This document shows, piece by piece, positions 52,660 through 62,187 of a stretch of DNA of 64,000 bases. The DNA lies in contig JBNMOT010000002.1 of assembly GCA_051275515.1 (NCBI GenBank), positions 27,697 to 91,696 of the forward strand. The letters run 5' to 3'. The stretch comes from Oleispira sp051275515 (GTDB lineage Bacteria > Pseudomonadota > Gammaproteobacteria > Pseudomonadales > Oceanobacteraceae). The position numbers and the translations under genes are program-made. The notes under the pieces are model-generated. The model made no database searches. It was not told the DNA's origin and saw nothing but the letters and a program-made list of their open reading frames with translations. The stretch's first letter is position 1, and every line of letters starts with the position of its first letter.

Positions 52660-53976
52660 TTATTGAACCGCCTCGAGTGCAGACGCCATGTGAGCAAACA
52701 CCGCATCGGCGGCTGCAATAGTATCGTTGATATCTTCTACGCTATGAGCCGCGGACATAAAGCCAGCTTCAAATGACGATGGTGCTAAATAAACGCCATG
52801 TTCTAACATGCCATGAAAGAAGGTTTTAAAGGCTTCTTGATCACATTCACATACTTGTGCGAAGTTGCTGACTTTTTCGGCTGCAGTAAAAAAGAAACCG
52901 AACATAGAGCCTGCATTATTGGTTGTTAATGGAATGCCATGCTTGTTTGCCGCAGCTTTTATGCCGGTGCATAACTGTTCAACACGAGCAGTCAGTTGTT
53001 CGTAGAGTCCTTCTTGTTGAACAGACTTCATCATCGCTAAACCTGCGGCCATTGCCAGAGGGTTGCCAGATAAGGTACCGGCTTGGTAAACGGGACCGTT
53101 TGGCGCTAAGTATTCCATTATTTCGCGCTTACCGCCGAAGGCGCCTACCGGTAAGCCGCCACCGATCACTTTACCTAATGTCGTTAGATCAGGCTGTACA
53201 TCGTAATAACCTTGAGCACCGGTGAGTGAAACACGGAAGCCTGTCATTACTTCATCAAAAATGAGTATGGCACCATATTGATCACAGACGTCACGCAGGC
53301 TTTGTAAAAACGCTTTGCTAGGAGGAATGCAGTTCATGTTACCCGCAACGGCTTCAACAATGATGCAGGCAATGTGATCACCTTGCTCAGCGAAACAGGC
53401 TTTTACATCTTCAATGTCGTTATAGTCTAGGGTGATTGTATCGTTTGCGGCTCCTGCTGGAACACCTGGAGAAGAGGGGACTCCTAGAGTCAAAGCACCA
53501 GAACCCGCTTTTACCAATAGCGCATCAGCGTGGCCGTGGTAACACCCTTCAAATTTCACCAGCTTGTCGCGACCGGTAAAACCACGGGCTAAACGAATGG
53601 CACTCATGGTGGCTTCAGTACCAGAGTTCACCATGCGAACCATATCCATACCCGGCATGATTCCACAGACGGTTTCTGCCATGTCGATTTCGATTTCAGT
53701 CGGTGCACCAAAGCTTAAGCCTTGATCTAAGCGAGCTTTTACTGCTTCAATAACATCACCGCGAGCGTGACCCATAATCATTGGGCCCCAAGAGCCAATG
53801 TAATCAATGTAGCGATTATTATCAGCATCAAACAAATATGAGCCTTCACCGCGTTCAAAAAATATAGGTGTACCACCGACACCTTTAAACGCGCGTACTG
53901 GCGAATTAACACCACCGGGGATGAATTTCTGAGCGCGTTCAAAAAGGTCTTGTGATTTGTTGATCGAATAAGTCAT
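52660..53976 (-). CDS. hemL: glutamate-1-semialdehyde 2,1-aminomutase
   Basis: A 438-residue PLP enzyme that turns glutamate-1-semialdehyde into 5-aminolevulinate, the first committed tetrapyrrole precursor in the C5 pathway. The start SQDLFERAQKFIPGGVNSPV, ANSGTEA-type block VNSGTEATMSAIRLARG, DEVMTGFR and the PLP lysine in TTLGKVIGGGLPVGAFGG are all canonical, and the length equals the usual HemL. hemJ lies 35 bases upstream on the same strand, so two haem-synthesis steps are encoded side by side. Confidence 0.96.
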   Translation of the reverse strand: MTYSINKSQDLFERAQKFIPGGVNSPVRAFKGVGGTPIFFERGEGSYLFDADNNRYIDYIGSWGPMIMGHARGDVIEAVKARLDQGLSFGAPTEIEIDMAETVCGIMPGMDMVRMVNSGTEATMSAIRLARGFTGRDKLVKFEGCYHGHADALLVKAGSGALTLGVPSSPGVPAGAANDTITLDYNDIEDVKACFAEQGDHIACIIVEAVAGNMNCIPPSKAFLQSLRDVCDQYGAILIFDEVMTGFRVSLTGAQGYYDVQPDLTTLGKVIGGGLPVGAFGGKREIMEYLAPNGPVYQAGTLSGNPLAMAAGLAMMKSVQQEGLYEQLTARVEQLCTGIKAAANKHGIPLTTNNAGSMFGFFFTAAEKVSNFAQVCECDQEAFKTFFHGMLEHGVYLAPSSFEAGFMSAAHSVEDINDTIAAADAVFAHMASALEAVQ

Positions 53977-54011
53977 AGAGGAAACTCGTGTTCGTTAGAA
54001 TTTGGGCGTGT

Positions 54012-54434
54012 TTAAAAAGGTCGTACTACGACCAATATAATAATGGCGATTAAAAATAAAACCGGTATTTCGTTAAACCAGCGATAAAACACATGGCCTT
54101 TATCGTTTATGTCTTGAGCAAATTTTTTCAGCAGTGAACCACACATAAAATGATAACCGACTAAAAATGCGACTAAGGCTAGCTTGGCCTGCATCCAACC
54201 TTGGCTTAAATAATATCCAACGTTTAGGGTAATCATCCAAAAGCCCAGCCCAAGCACGATAATCATAGAGGGTGTCATTATGCCACGATACAATTTGCGT
54301 TCCATAATTTTAAAGCGATCTCTACTGACCTGATCTTCAGCCATTGCGTGATAAACAAATAACCGCGGTAAATAAAACAAGGCGGCAAACCAAGTAACAA
54401 CGGCAATAATGTGAAAGGCTTTTAACCACAGCAT
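54012..54434 (-). CDS. hemJ: protoporphyrinogen oxidase HemJ
   Basis: A 140-residue inner-membrane protein of the HemJ/UPF0093 family with four helices. Conserved residues appear in LWLKAFHIIAVVTWFAALFYLPRLFVYHA (written in parts: KAFHII, WFAALFYLPRLFVYH) and RWFNEIPVL. HemJ oxidises protoporphyrinogen IX to protoporphyrin IX before iron insertion. The open frame extends 42 codons upstream into the end of the ClC gene, but the ATG at 54434, with AGAGAGAAG before it, is the family start. It precedes hemL. Confidence 0.9.
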   Translation of the reverse strand: MLWLKAFHIIAVVTWFAALFYLPRLFVYHAMAEDQVSRDRFKIMERKLYRGIMTPSMIIVLGLGFWMITLNVGYYLSQGWMQAKLALVAFLVGYHFMCGSLLKKFAQDINDKGHVFYRWFNEIPVLFLIAIIILVVVRPF

Positions 54435-54474
54435 GTACTTCTCTCTTTCGTTAGGTAACTCGTGAATTCTAAAA

Positions 54475-56211
54475 CTATATCGCTGGTGGCTGATAGCGAT
54501 AATACTGCTCGACCATTTCACGGCTAATAATACCGACGACTTTGTTAAATCGTTCGTCACGATGAACCACTAGCCATTCAATGTGATGCTGCTGCATTAG
54601 GTCTAATGCATCTTGTAAGTTGGCCATCAGAGAAATTGATTTTACCATTTTTCGATCGCCAGGAATTAATAAACAGTCAATTTCAAGATGATCTGGATCT
54701 GAACCCTCAAATTGTTCATTCTTAACGGCTTCTACATCGCGTTCAAGAAAGAGTGCTAAATCGGTTGGAGACAATAACTGTTGTTCACTGGCAATATAAA
54801 TCCATGCTGGCTGGTGGCTAAGAATGACCCGAGCACCCGCGAGGTGGATCAAACGTGAGCTGGTATTGACGTTCTGTATCATGACTTGGCCTACCCAGGT
54901 ATTACGCAATAATTGCTGAACAGGATTATGATTAACCGCGAGATTTGTCTGAATTCGAAAAATAGAGGGAAGGTGGAAGACCTCGCTGACGGTTAAACTC
55001 GCAATCACAATAGCCATCATACCGGGTAAAATAATATTCGGATTTGCGGTGAGCTCTAGCAATGCCATTAACGCCGCTAAAGGCGCTCGTAATACTGACG
55101 CCATCATCGCCCCCATGCCGAGCATGGCGTAAAAGCCAATATTAATCGGGTAGTCAGGCATAAAGTAAGAAGACAGTTGCCCCATCATCACCCCGATAGC
55201 GGCGCCCATGAATAAACTGGGTCCAATTAATCCGCCCGGGAAACCGGTGGCCGCCGCCCAGCCAGACAGAAACAGCTTGGCAAATAATAAGGCTAAGGCT
55301 AAGCCAAATACCACGTCCCCTTGTAGCCAAGCATTAACACTGTCATAACCAATGCCCATGACTTCGGGTAAATAAATGCTGGTGATTGATACTAACACCC
55401 CTAATAGCCCCCAAGTTTGCCAAAGGGGGCGGGTGTTCCAGCGTTGCATGAATTTTACCGTGACTATAAATAGACTACCCAGTACACCGCAGACTAATGC
55501 TAATAATAAAATATATGGAATTTCAAATAGCGAGCCCATCTCCAGAGAGGGAACGATAAACGCGGTCTCATTGCCGAAGACGGCCCGGCTAACAATAGCT
55601 CCCGTGACAGAGGCAAGAATAATGGGAATAAAGCCCTTGATGCTATATTCAAGTAGCACCACTTCCATCGCAAAAATAACCCCTGCCATCGGTGTATTAA
55701 AAGACGCCGATATGGCACTGGCGACCCCACAAGCCGCAAGAATCCTTAAGCGATGATGAGGTGTCTTTAATAGCTGGCCAAATTGACTGGCGGTACCTGC
55801 ACCAATATGAACTGCAGGCCCCTCACGGCCGATACTGTGTCCACCGATGAGGGCAATGATACCCCCAAAAAACTGGGCGATAAGATTGGTCTTGGGCAGA
55901 TAGCCTTGGTGTTGCTCAATGCGTTGCAATACGTGGCCCACACCAATTTTTCGTTGTTGAGGCTTTAAACGGCTAAAAATTACTATTAATACAAGGGTAG
56001 AACTCAATAGCAAAATGATTCGTGCATGAACCGATAATGATTCAAAGCCTTCATGGCTGCCATTAGGTAACCAGTGCTCTAGCGGAACTTCGTAAGCTAA
56101 GCGGAATAAAGTAATGACGCCTGCGCTGAACAAACCCACTAAGGTTGCCAGTAGGGCGAGGGATGTTTGGCTTTCTTTTACCTTCATATAAATACTTTCA
56201 TGCTTACTCAT
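54475..56211 (-). CDS. ClC-family chloride channel/transporter with CBS domains
   Basis: A 578-residue inner-membrane ClC protein. The permeation motifs are GGHSIGREGPAVHIG (the GREGP gating glutamate) and GFPGGLIGPSLFMG (GxFxP type). A cytoplasmic part after residue 440 contains a CBS pair ending LALFLERDVEAV and NKVVGIISREMVEQYY. Whether it is a Cl-/H+ exchanger or a channel cannot be told. The first-helix selectivity motif GSGIP is not obvious. It lies upstream of hemJ and the gap is 40 bases. Confidence 0.9.
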   Translation of the reverse strand: MSKHESIYMKVKESQTSLALLATLVGLFSAGVITLFRLAYEVPLEHWLPNGSHEGFESLSVHARIILLLSSTLVLIVIFSRLKPQQRKIGVGHVLQRIEQHQGYLPKTNLIAQFFGGIIALIGGHSIGREGPAVHIGAGTASQFGQLLKTPHHRLRILAACGVASAISASFNTPMAGVIFAMEVVLLEYSIKGFIPIILASVTGAIVSRAVFGNETAFIVPSLEMGSLFEIPYILLLALVCGVLGSLFIVTVKFMQRWNTRPLWQTWGLLGVLVSITSIYLPEVMGIGYDSVNAWLQGDVVFGLALALLFAKLFLSGWAAATGFPGGLIGPSLFMGAAIGVMMGQLSSYFMPDYPINIGFYAMLGMGAMMASVLRAPLAALMALLELTANPNIILPGMMAIVIASLTVSEVFHLPSIFRIQTNLAVNHNPVQQLLRNTWVGQVMIQNVNTSSRLIHLAGARVILSHQPAWIYIASEQQLLSPTDLALFLERDVEAVKNEQFEGSDPDHLEIDCLLIPGDRKMVKSISLMANLQDALDLMQQHHIEWLVVHRDERFNKVVGIISREMVEQYYRYQPPAI

Positions 56212-56348
56212 TAGTCTTGTATTAGGTGAGGTTTTGTCGATTTCCGCAAATTATACGAACTTTTTGCCCGACTAAACTAACAATTCTTTTTATAAGGCTT
56301 ATTATAAGCATCTTTATATGTCCTGTATCTTAGATTAGAGGCACACAA

Positions 56349-57398
56349 GTGATTAAAGTAGGTATTGTTGGTGGCACGGGTTATACCGGTGTTGAATTAT
56401 TAAGACTGTTAAGTCAGCATCCAAAAGTTGAATTAACGGTAATTACTTCTCGTAGTGAGAAAGGTATTCCTGTTGCGCAGATGTTTCCTAATTTGCGCGG
56501 CCATGTTGATTTATGTTTCTCGGAGCCGAGTGCAGAGAATCTAGCACCCTGCGATGTGGTCTTTTTCGCAACCCCTCATGGTGTGGCACATGGATTAGCA
56601 CAACAAGTATTGGATCAAGGTATTAAGGTAATCGACCTAAGTGCCGATTTCCGTTTACAAGATGCGGATGAGTGGGAGCATTGGTACAATCAGCCTCATG
56701 GTGCTAAATCATTATTGCCTGAAGCCGTGTACGGTTTACCTGAAGTCAATCGTGAGCAGATAAAGAGCGCTCGCTTAATTGCAGTTCCTGGTTGTTACCC
56801 TACGTCGGTTCAATTAGCGTTACTGCCTTTATTAGAGCAAGGGCTGATCGAAACCACGGGTATTATTGCCGACTGTAAGTCGGGTGTCAGTGGTGCGGGT
56901 CGTCAGGCAAAAATGGGCGCTCTATTTTGTGAAGCAGGTGAGTCTATAATGGCCTATGCTGTATCTGGGCATCGTCATTTACCTGAAATACGTCAAGGTT
57001 TAACTCGGGCGGCAGGCCGTGATGTGAGTTTGACCTTTATTCCTCACCTAACGCCAATGATTCGGGGTATTCACTCAACTGTTTATGCACCGAGTAAACG
57101 TGCGGAAGTTGATGCTTTAGGTATTGATGGATTACAGGCTTTATTTGAACAGCGTTACGCTGATGAGCCGTTTGTTGATGTGATGCCTGCTGGCAGCCAT
57201 CCAGAAACGCGATCGGTAAAAGGCAGTAATATGTGTCGAATTGCGATCCATCAGCATAAAGATACGGGTTTGATCGTGATTCTTTCGGTGATTGATAATC
57301 TCGTGAAGGGTGCATCAGGACAAGCTGTACAGAATATGAACATTGTATTTGATTTGCCAGAGCAGATGGGTCTACAGAGTGTAGGTTTACTCCCTTAG
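56349..57398 (+). CDS. argC: N-acetyl-gamma-glutamyl-phosphate reductase
   Basis: A 349-residue NADPH-dependent enzyme of arginine synthesis that reduces N-acetylglutamyl phosphate to the semialdehyde. The dinucleotide fold is VGIVGGTGYTGVELLRLL; the catalytic Cys is in VPGCYPTSVQLAL; later blocks are GVSGAGRQAK and SGHRHLPEI. The start is GTG with GAGG eight bases upstream. It opens the argC-DUF6776-bactofilin-erpA run, an order shared with Pseudomonas. Confidence 0.95.
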   Translation: MIKVGIVGGTGYTGVELLRLLSQHPKVELTVITSRSEKGIPVAQMFPNLRGHVDLCFSEPSAENLAPCDVVFFATPHGVAHGLAQQVLDQGIKVIDLSADFRLQDADEWEHWYNQPHGAKSLLPEAVYGLPEVNREQIKSARLIAVPGCYPTSVQLALLPLLEQGLIETTGIIADCKSGVSGAGRQAKMGALFCEAGESIMAYAVSGHRHLPEIRQGLTRAAGRDVSLTFIPHLTPMIRGIHSTVYAPSKRAEVDALGIDGLQALFEQRYADEPFVDVMPAGSHPETRSVKGSNMCRIAIHQHKDTGLIVILSVIDNLVKGASGQAVQNMNIVFDLPEQMGLQSVGLLP

Positions 57399-57436
57399 TG
57401 GCGGGCTAAAATAAATAAAAAGCAAAGGATTTTTGA

Positions 57437-58177
57437 ATGTCGGTAGTAAAAGGCAGTAAGCAAGATCGTTTAAGTTTGATACGTTACGATCCATGGCAGC
57501 GTTTTTTACGCAGCGTGTACTTTTTGCTCTTTACCGTACTCGTGGCTGCGGGATGTTTTTTTGGCGGCCAATATGCCAGCTTAGAGCAAATAAACGCTCT
57601 CAGTGAAGAGCGTGACCAGCGGCAAAAACAAATCATTGCAGCTGATCAAGAAATTCGTGTCTTTCGTCAACGAGTGGGTGTTTTGGAAAAGGGCGGTGAG
57701 GTTGATCGTCAAGCATCAGAGGGTATTCGACAAACAGTCAAAGAGCTCAAAGTTCAAATTGCTACATTAGAAGAAGAAGTTTCATTTTACAAAGGAATTA
57801 TGGCCCCTAGCGGACAAGATAAAGGGCTGCGTATCAGTAAAATAGATATCCAGCCGTCTGATCAGCCAGATATCTTTCGCTATAGCCTTATGTTGACTCA
57901 AGTTGCGGACAATACTAGTTACATTAAAGGTTTAACGGCCATGAATTTTGTCGGTGTAGAAGATGGCAAGCGCAAAATTATTCCGTTACGTGATTTAGAT
58001 AGCAACGTTAATGAGCTAGGTCTGAAATTTAGTTTCCGTTATTTCCAAGAAGTTGGGGGCCAAATTACTGTACCCGCCAACTTTAACATTGAACAGGTGC
58101 AGGTGGTTTTACAATCAACAGGTAGTAAAGCCCAGCGCGTAGAAGAAACCATTGAATGGTTACAAAAGGACTCATAA
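57437..58177 (+). CDS. DUF6776-like membrane-anchored coiled-coil protein
   Basis: A 246-residue protein with one membrane helix (about residues 28-46) after a basic N-terminus, a coiled coil (about 50-120) and a periplasmic beta-rich domain (125-245). The pattern and its place between argC and a bactofilin gene match the family I know as DUF6776, whose function is not established. An AAAGGA precedes the ATG. Its stop (TAA) overlaps the bactofilin ATG (TAATG), so the two are coupled and may work together at the cell envelope, for example as a membrane partner for the bactofilin filament (inference). Confidence 0.7.
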   Translation: MSVVKGSKQDRLSLIRYDPWQRFLRSVYFLLFTVLVAAGCFFGGQYASLEQINALSEERDQRQKQIIAADQEIRVFRQRVGVLEKGGEVDRQASEGIRQTVKELKVQIATLEEEVSFYKGIMAPSGQDKGLRISKIDIQPSDQPDIFRYSLMLTQVADNTSYIKGLTAMNFVGVEDGKRKIIPLRDLDSNVNELGLKFSFRYFQEVGGQITVPANFNIEQVQVVLQSTGSKAQRVEETIEWLQKDS

Positions 58178-58623
58178 TGTTTAGTAGTAAAGATAAGACA
58201 GCCGCCAGTCATTACGATACCTTAATTTCACCAAAAACCGAGATAGTCGGTGATGTGAAATTTAAAGGAGGCCTGCAAATAGAAGGTGTTGTTAAAGGTA
58301 ACCTAATTGCTGAAGTAGGCAGTGGCGCCGTTGTCCGTATATCGGATAGTGGCCGTGTAGAAGGTCAGATTAATGTACCTAATGTTGTCGTTAATGGTGC
58401 TGTCGTGGGTAATATTTATGCCAGTGAATATATTGAGCTTGCTAAAAAAGCTCGGATTCAAGGTGACGTGTACTATCACATGATGGAGATGGTGTTAGGC
58501 GCAGAAGTAAACGGTAAACTGATTCATCAAGGCAAAGATCAGTTGAAAAAATCCAATAAATCGATGTTAGAAACTCAACCTGTAGAAAAAAAAGGCGTCC
58601 AAACGGGCGATAAAGTTGACTAG
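58177..58623 (+). CDS. bacA: bactofilin
   Basis: A 148-residue bactofilin, a polymer-forming cytoskeletal beta-helix. The core (about residues 12-110) is a right-handed beta-helix with the repeats VGDVKFKGGLQIEGVVKG, NLIAEVGSGAVVRISDSG, RVEGQINVPNVVVNGAVV and GNIYASEYIELAKKARIQGD, each shown within one turn. The disordered basic tail is usual. ATG at 58177 overlaps the upstream stop. In the marine gammaproteobacteria such proteins help shape and position wall synthesis. erpA follows. Confidence 0.9.
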   Translation: MFSSKDKTAASHYDTLISPKTEIVGDVKFKGGLQIEGVVKGNLIAEVGSGAVVRISDSGRVEGQINVPNVVVNGAVVGNIYASEYIELAKKARIQGDVYYHMMEMVLGAEVNGKLIHQGKDQLKKSNKSMLETQPVEKKGVQTGDKVD

Positions 58624-58674
58624 AATGGTTGGTTAATTCGATAATGGTAAAAGTCAGACTTTGTGAGATAAAAA

Positions 58675-59022
58675 ATGAACGCAGTTGTATCAGCTGAACC
58701 CATCGGGCTAACCCCCGCGGCAGAAGAAAAAATCAGAACATTATTGGTTGAAGAAGCTGATGATGAGCTATGTTTGCGTGTCTTTGTGACGGGTGGAGGC
58801 TGCTCTGGTTTTCAGTATGGTTTTACTTTTGATGACGAACGCAATGAAGATGACAGTGTCATCTTGAAAGACGGTGCTCGCGTTTTGGTAGATTCATTGA
58901 GTTACCAGTATTTGGTAGGCTCCAATGTTGACTACCAAGAAGGTCTTGAAGGTTCTCGTTTTATGGTTAATAACCCAGGTGCTAGTTCTACTTGTGGTTG
59001 TGGATCTTCTTTCGCTATATAA
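58675..59022 (+). CDS. erpA: iron-sulfur cluster insertion protein ErpA
   Basis: A 115-residue A-type carrier that passes [4Fe-4S] clusters to apo-proteins such as IspG/IspH. The three ligand cysteines are in VTGGGCSGFQYGF and STCGCGSSFAI. NPGASSTCGCG is the family signature. It sits between the bactofilin and the DsrE-like gene, as in Pseudomonas. AGATAAAAA before the ATG is a poor ribosome binding site. Confidence 0.96.
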   Translation: MNAVVSAEPIGLTPAAEEKIRTLLVEEADDELCLRVFVTGGGCSGFQYGFTFDDERNEDDSVILKDGARVLVDSLSYQYLVGSNVDYQEGLEGSRFMVNNPGASSTCGCGSSFAI

Positions 59023-59055
59023 TTCAGTACGTTAGTCCGGTTTAAGGGGCGCCAT

Positions 59056-59574
59056 ATGTTAGATAAATTGGTTTTTATATGTGTGCTTCTGCTGAACTCG
59101 TTGCTTGTGAATACCGTTTCAGCACAAGATATTGCGGTTCAGCCTGAAGTTCAAATACAGGCGATTGCTTCTATTTCAGCGACAGATTCAGTCGTGAAAG
59201 AGACCGCAGCAGAATTGCAAAAGCTGCAAGCTAATGTGGCGCTGCATACTCTTTTCGAGTTAAAACAGTTATTAGATCAAGCAGAGACAATAGCGAACGG
59301 CGAAAGCCAATATAATACTGAAGAACCTATTTCTGTAGTTTTACATGGCGAAGAAATAAAAGCGTTTGTCCGCAGCAACTATCGCAGTAATAAGGCACTC
59401 GTTGATTTAGCGGCTAGATTAGATGCGTTCAACATTATTGATGTTAAGGTCTGCAAGCGTTGGATGGGAGCGAACGGCATAATGGAAAATGAATTACCTC
59501 CTTTTGTTGAAGCTGTTCCTTTTGGCGAAGGTGAGCGGGATCGCTTAAAAAAAGCAGGTTATGCTTACTTCTAG
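59056..59574 (+). CDS. exported DsrE-like protein
   Basis: A 172-residue protein with a signal peptide (cleavage near SAQD) and a C-terminal half like the DsrE/DsrF small sulfur-relay fold (KAFVRSNYRSNKALVDLAA, DVKVCKRWM with one Cys, and the end GERDRLKKAGYAYF). An exported copy of a fold that usually works in the cytoplasm suggests a periplasmic thiol or sulfur function; only one cysteine (in KVCKRW) is near the usual active site. It starts 34 bases after erpA with AAGGGG, so it is likely in the same unit. The role is unknown. Confidence 0.65.
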   Translation: MLDKLVFICVLLLNSLLVNTVSAQDIAVQPEVQIQAIASISATDSVVKETAAELQKLQANVALHTLFELKQLLDQAETIANGESQYNTEEPISVVLHGEEIKAFVRSNYRSNKALVDLAARLDAFNIIDVKVCKRWMGANGIMENELPPFVEAVPFGEGERDRLKKAGYAYF

Positions 59575-59593
59575 TGGGATATTGAAAGTGTTA

Positions 59594-60694
59594 TTAAGCA
59601 GGATGAATGGCGCCTAGAACTCTTGGGCCTTTTGCTCCTGTCGCATTTGTTAGATTGCCCTCTAAATTATTCATCGTCCGGTACGCTAGCCAAGCAAATG
59701 CACAAGCTTCTACCATATCGGCAGGAATACCCAAGTCATCGGTGAGTCCTATTTGGATATTGATTAGGTGATGTTGAATTCGCTCAACCAAGTAAATATT
59801 TCGAGCACCTCCTCCACAAAGAAATAATTCCCCTTCGGTATAGCCCCACTGTTCAATCCCCCGACTGATCGAAATAGCGGTTAATTCAATCAAACTGGCT
59901 AATACATCTGCTTTTTTTAGACCATTCATTTCAGGTGTTTGTTGTTCGAACTTGGTCAGGTTAAACAGTTCCCGACCGGTACTTTTAGGGGGATGTTTGT
60001 CGAAATACTCTATCGTTAGCCATTTTTCTACTAGCGCCGATTGAATTGTGCCAGAACGCGCGAGTTTGCCGCCTTCATCAAAGCTCAGTTGCCAGTGTTT
60101 TCCGACCCATTCATTGGATAATGCATTAGCAGGGCCAAGATCAAAGCCGAACGTCTTTTCTGGGTCTTGAGAAAGAACCGTAACATTAGCGATCCCTCCC
60201 AGATTCAAAATCTGGCGTGGGTTATGAGAATCAAGGAAGGCATGCTGGTGGAAGGCGGGGACGAGAGGTGCGCCTTCACCGCCAGCCGCGATATCTCTTC
60301 GGCGAAAATCTGCTACTGTCGTTATGCCAGTTAGTTCAGCGACTATGTTGGGGTCACCAATTTGAATACTAAAAGCATTGGGTCTTGGTTTATGACGGAT
60401 GGTTTGACCGTGACAGCCAATTGCTTGAATGTCGCTTGTTTGATAATGGTACTTTTCTAACAGTGCTAAACAGCATGAGGCATAGAGCTGGCCTAGTCTT
60501 TGGTCGAGTTCGGCTAACTTGTCTAGCTTAACATCAGCGGCTTGGCTAAGATCAAAGAGGCTTGTTTGCAGCGGTTTATCATAATCCTGATAATGGCTTC
60601 CTAATAGATTAGGGTAGCCATTTGAATCCATTTCTACTAAAGCAGCATCGATACCATCTAAGCTCGTGCCAGACATCAGACCTATGTAAAGCAC
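59594..60694 (-). CDS. anmK: anhydro-N-acetylmuramic acid kinase
   Basis: A 366-residue recycling enzyme that converts 1,6-anhydro-MurNAc from turned-over peptidoglycan to MurNAc 6-phosphate. The start GLMSGTSLDGIDAALVE and the blocks CHGQTIRHKP and GFDLGPANAL match the family. It faces the DsrE-like gene with 19 bases between them and follows the M23 peptidase gene by 28 bases on the same strand, giving a cell-wall pair. In Pseudomonas the same order stands before tyrS. Confidence 0.95.
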   Translation of the reverse strand: MLYIGLMSGTSLDGIDAALVEMDSNGYPNLLGSHYQDYDKPLQTSLFDLSQAADVKLDKLAELDQRLGQLYASCCLALLEKYHYQTSDIQAIGCHGQTIRHKPRPNAFSIQIGDPNIVAELTGITTVADFRRRDIAAGGEGAPLVPAFHQHAFLDSHNPRQILNLGGIANVTVLSQDPEKTFGFDLGPANALSNEWVGKHWQLSFDEGGKLARSGTIQSALVEKWLTIEYFDKHPPKSTGRELFNLTKFEQQTPEMNGLKKADVLASLIELTAISISRGIEQWGYTEGELFLCGGGARNIYLVERIQHHLINIQIGLTDDLGIPADMVEACAFAWLAYRTMNNLEGNLTNATGAKGPRVLGAIHPA

Positions 60695-60722
60695 GGCCGC
60701 TCCTTATTGTTAATGATTTAAG

Positions 60723-62024
60723 TTATTGATTATTTTGGCTGCTGGCTAACTCTAAAGTATTGTCACTTGCGAGGCGATTACTTTGCTGGCTCCTGAGCCA
60801 TTCAATCATGCGTTCTGCTTCTGCTTTATAATATTTCTTTTGATCTTTACTGATAGAGCGAGACTTCGGTAATTTAACGCGTAAAGAATCTCTATGAACG
60901 CCATCGACTCTAAACTCAAAGTGTAAGTGGGGGCCCGTTGCGAGACCGGTGCTGCCGACATAACCAACCACTTGCCCCTGCTTTACTCTTCGACCTTTAC
61001 GCGCGTTACGATTGAATTTGCTTAAGTGGGCATAGAGCGTTTGATAGCGACTGCCGTGTTGAACAATAACGCAATTACCAAACCCACCTTTACGCCCAGC
61101 AAAAATAACCTTTCCATCACCCGTCGATTTAATTGGTGTGCCTGTTCTTGCTGCGTAATCGGTACCTCGGTGGGCACGGAACTTGTTCAGTACAGGGTGC
61201 TTTCGCTTTAAATTAAAGCGCGAGCTGATCCTAGCGAGATCAATAGGGTTTCGTAGAAACTCTTTGCGCATGCTATGACCAGACGGATCGTAGTATTGAG
61301 CGTTGCCTTTATCATCTTCGTAGCGAATAGCTGTTATTTCATTGCCTCGGTTGACGAAGTTAGCAATTAATATATTACCAAATCCAATGTGTTCACCGTC
61401 TAAAAATAATTCTTCATAAATAAGACTAAAATGATCACCTGGGCGGATATCCAAAGCAAAATCGATGTCCCAGCCAAATAAGCCTGCTAGCTCGATCAGT
61501 GTTGATTGCGGAATGTCTTGCTTGGCACCATCTAAGAATAACGAAGAATTTATGATTGCCTGAGCAAACCTTGGACGTCTATCTGCGACCTTTTCGTCCA
61601 GTTGATAATCATAATCCCCGTTAATTGAGCGGGCAAAGACATGTGCAATTAAGGGTGATGTTTCAATACGCATGTTGGTGACGTTATTGTTATCACTGCT
61701 TTGCCATTTAATGACCTGCCCAGGTTGCAAATTTAATACTCTCTTCGGCGCGCTAGAGGCAATCGCTAAAGCATCGGCAGCACTTAGGGAGTAACGAGTA
61801 AAGACGCGTGATAAGTTATCACCGGGTTTTAGCTCAGTTTGCTGCCACGATTCAACCTCTTCAGGTTCAATATCAAGTACTGAACTGTTGAAGACTAACG
61901 TCTGTATCTCACGCTTTTGCTGAGAACTTGAATTTTTTCCAATTGCAAAAATAACGATAATTATAATTAAACTTATTGCTGCGATGTGGGCTTTGGGGAA
62001 ATACTGCCACTGGCCAAGAACTGC
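60723..62024 (-). CDS. mepM: peptidoglycan endopeptidase, M23 (MepM/YebA-like)
   Basis: About 433 residues, anchored by one membrane helix (about 15-35). A LysM/OapA-like part (residues about 60-140, QQTELKPGDNLSRVFTRYSL, shown as GDNLSRVFTRY) and a middle domain precede the C-terminal M23 metallopeptidase with HRGTDYAAR (HxxxD), YAHLSK and GPHLHFEFRV (HxH). It cuts cross-links (DD-endopeptidase) so new material can be inserted. The open frame extends 26 codons upstream to an ATG at 62102; I prefer ATG 62024 by homology, but the longer start cannot be excluded. anmK follows. Confidence 0.88.
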   Translation of the reverse strand, partial: AVLGQWQYFPKAHIAAISLIIIIVIFAIGKNSSSQQKREIQTLVFNSSVLDIEPEEVESWQQTELKPGDNLSRVFTRYSLSAADALAIASSAPKRVLNLQPGQVIKWQSSDNNNVTNMRIETSPLIAHVFARSINGDYDYQLDEKVADRRPRFAQAIINSSLFLDGAKQDIPQSTLIELAGLFGWDIDFALDIRPGDHFSLIYEELFLDGEHIGFGNILIANFVNRGNEITAIRYEDDKGNAQYYDPSGHSMRKEFLRNPIDLARISSRFNLKRKHPVLNKFRAHRGTDYAARTGTPIKSTGDGKVIFAGRKGGFGNCVIVQHGSRYQTLYAHLSKFNRNARKGRRVKQGQVVGYVGSTGLATGPHLHFEFRVDGVHRDSLRVKLPKSRSISKDQKKYYKAEAERMIEWLRSQQSNRLASDNTLELASSQNNQ

Positions 62025-62187
62025 CATAGTTATTATTGTTCCTAAAAATGAATCTTTTCTATGGCGCGTAGTGTACAACAAAGTTCCCTCATTAGTTGCC
62101 ATTCACTGCATCTCTATTGCTTTTATTAGCTGATTCGGTATTGTGACGACCGCTTATTTTCTTACTTTAGACTGACAAGAGAACGTC

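Noticed and set aside
52923..53225. 100-codon frame antisense to hemL
   Set aside because: Shadow of hemL in another frame, with no start context or family.
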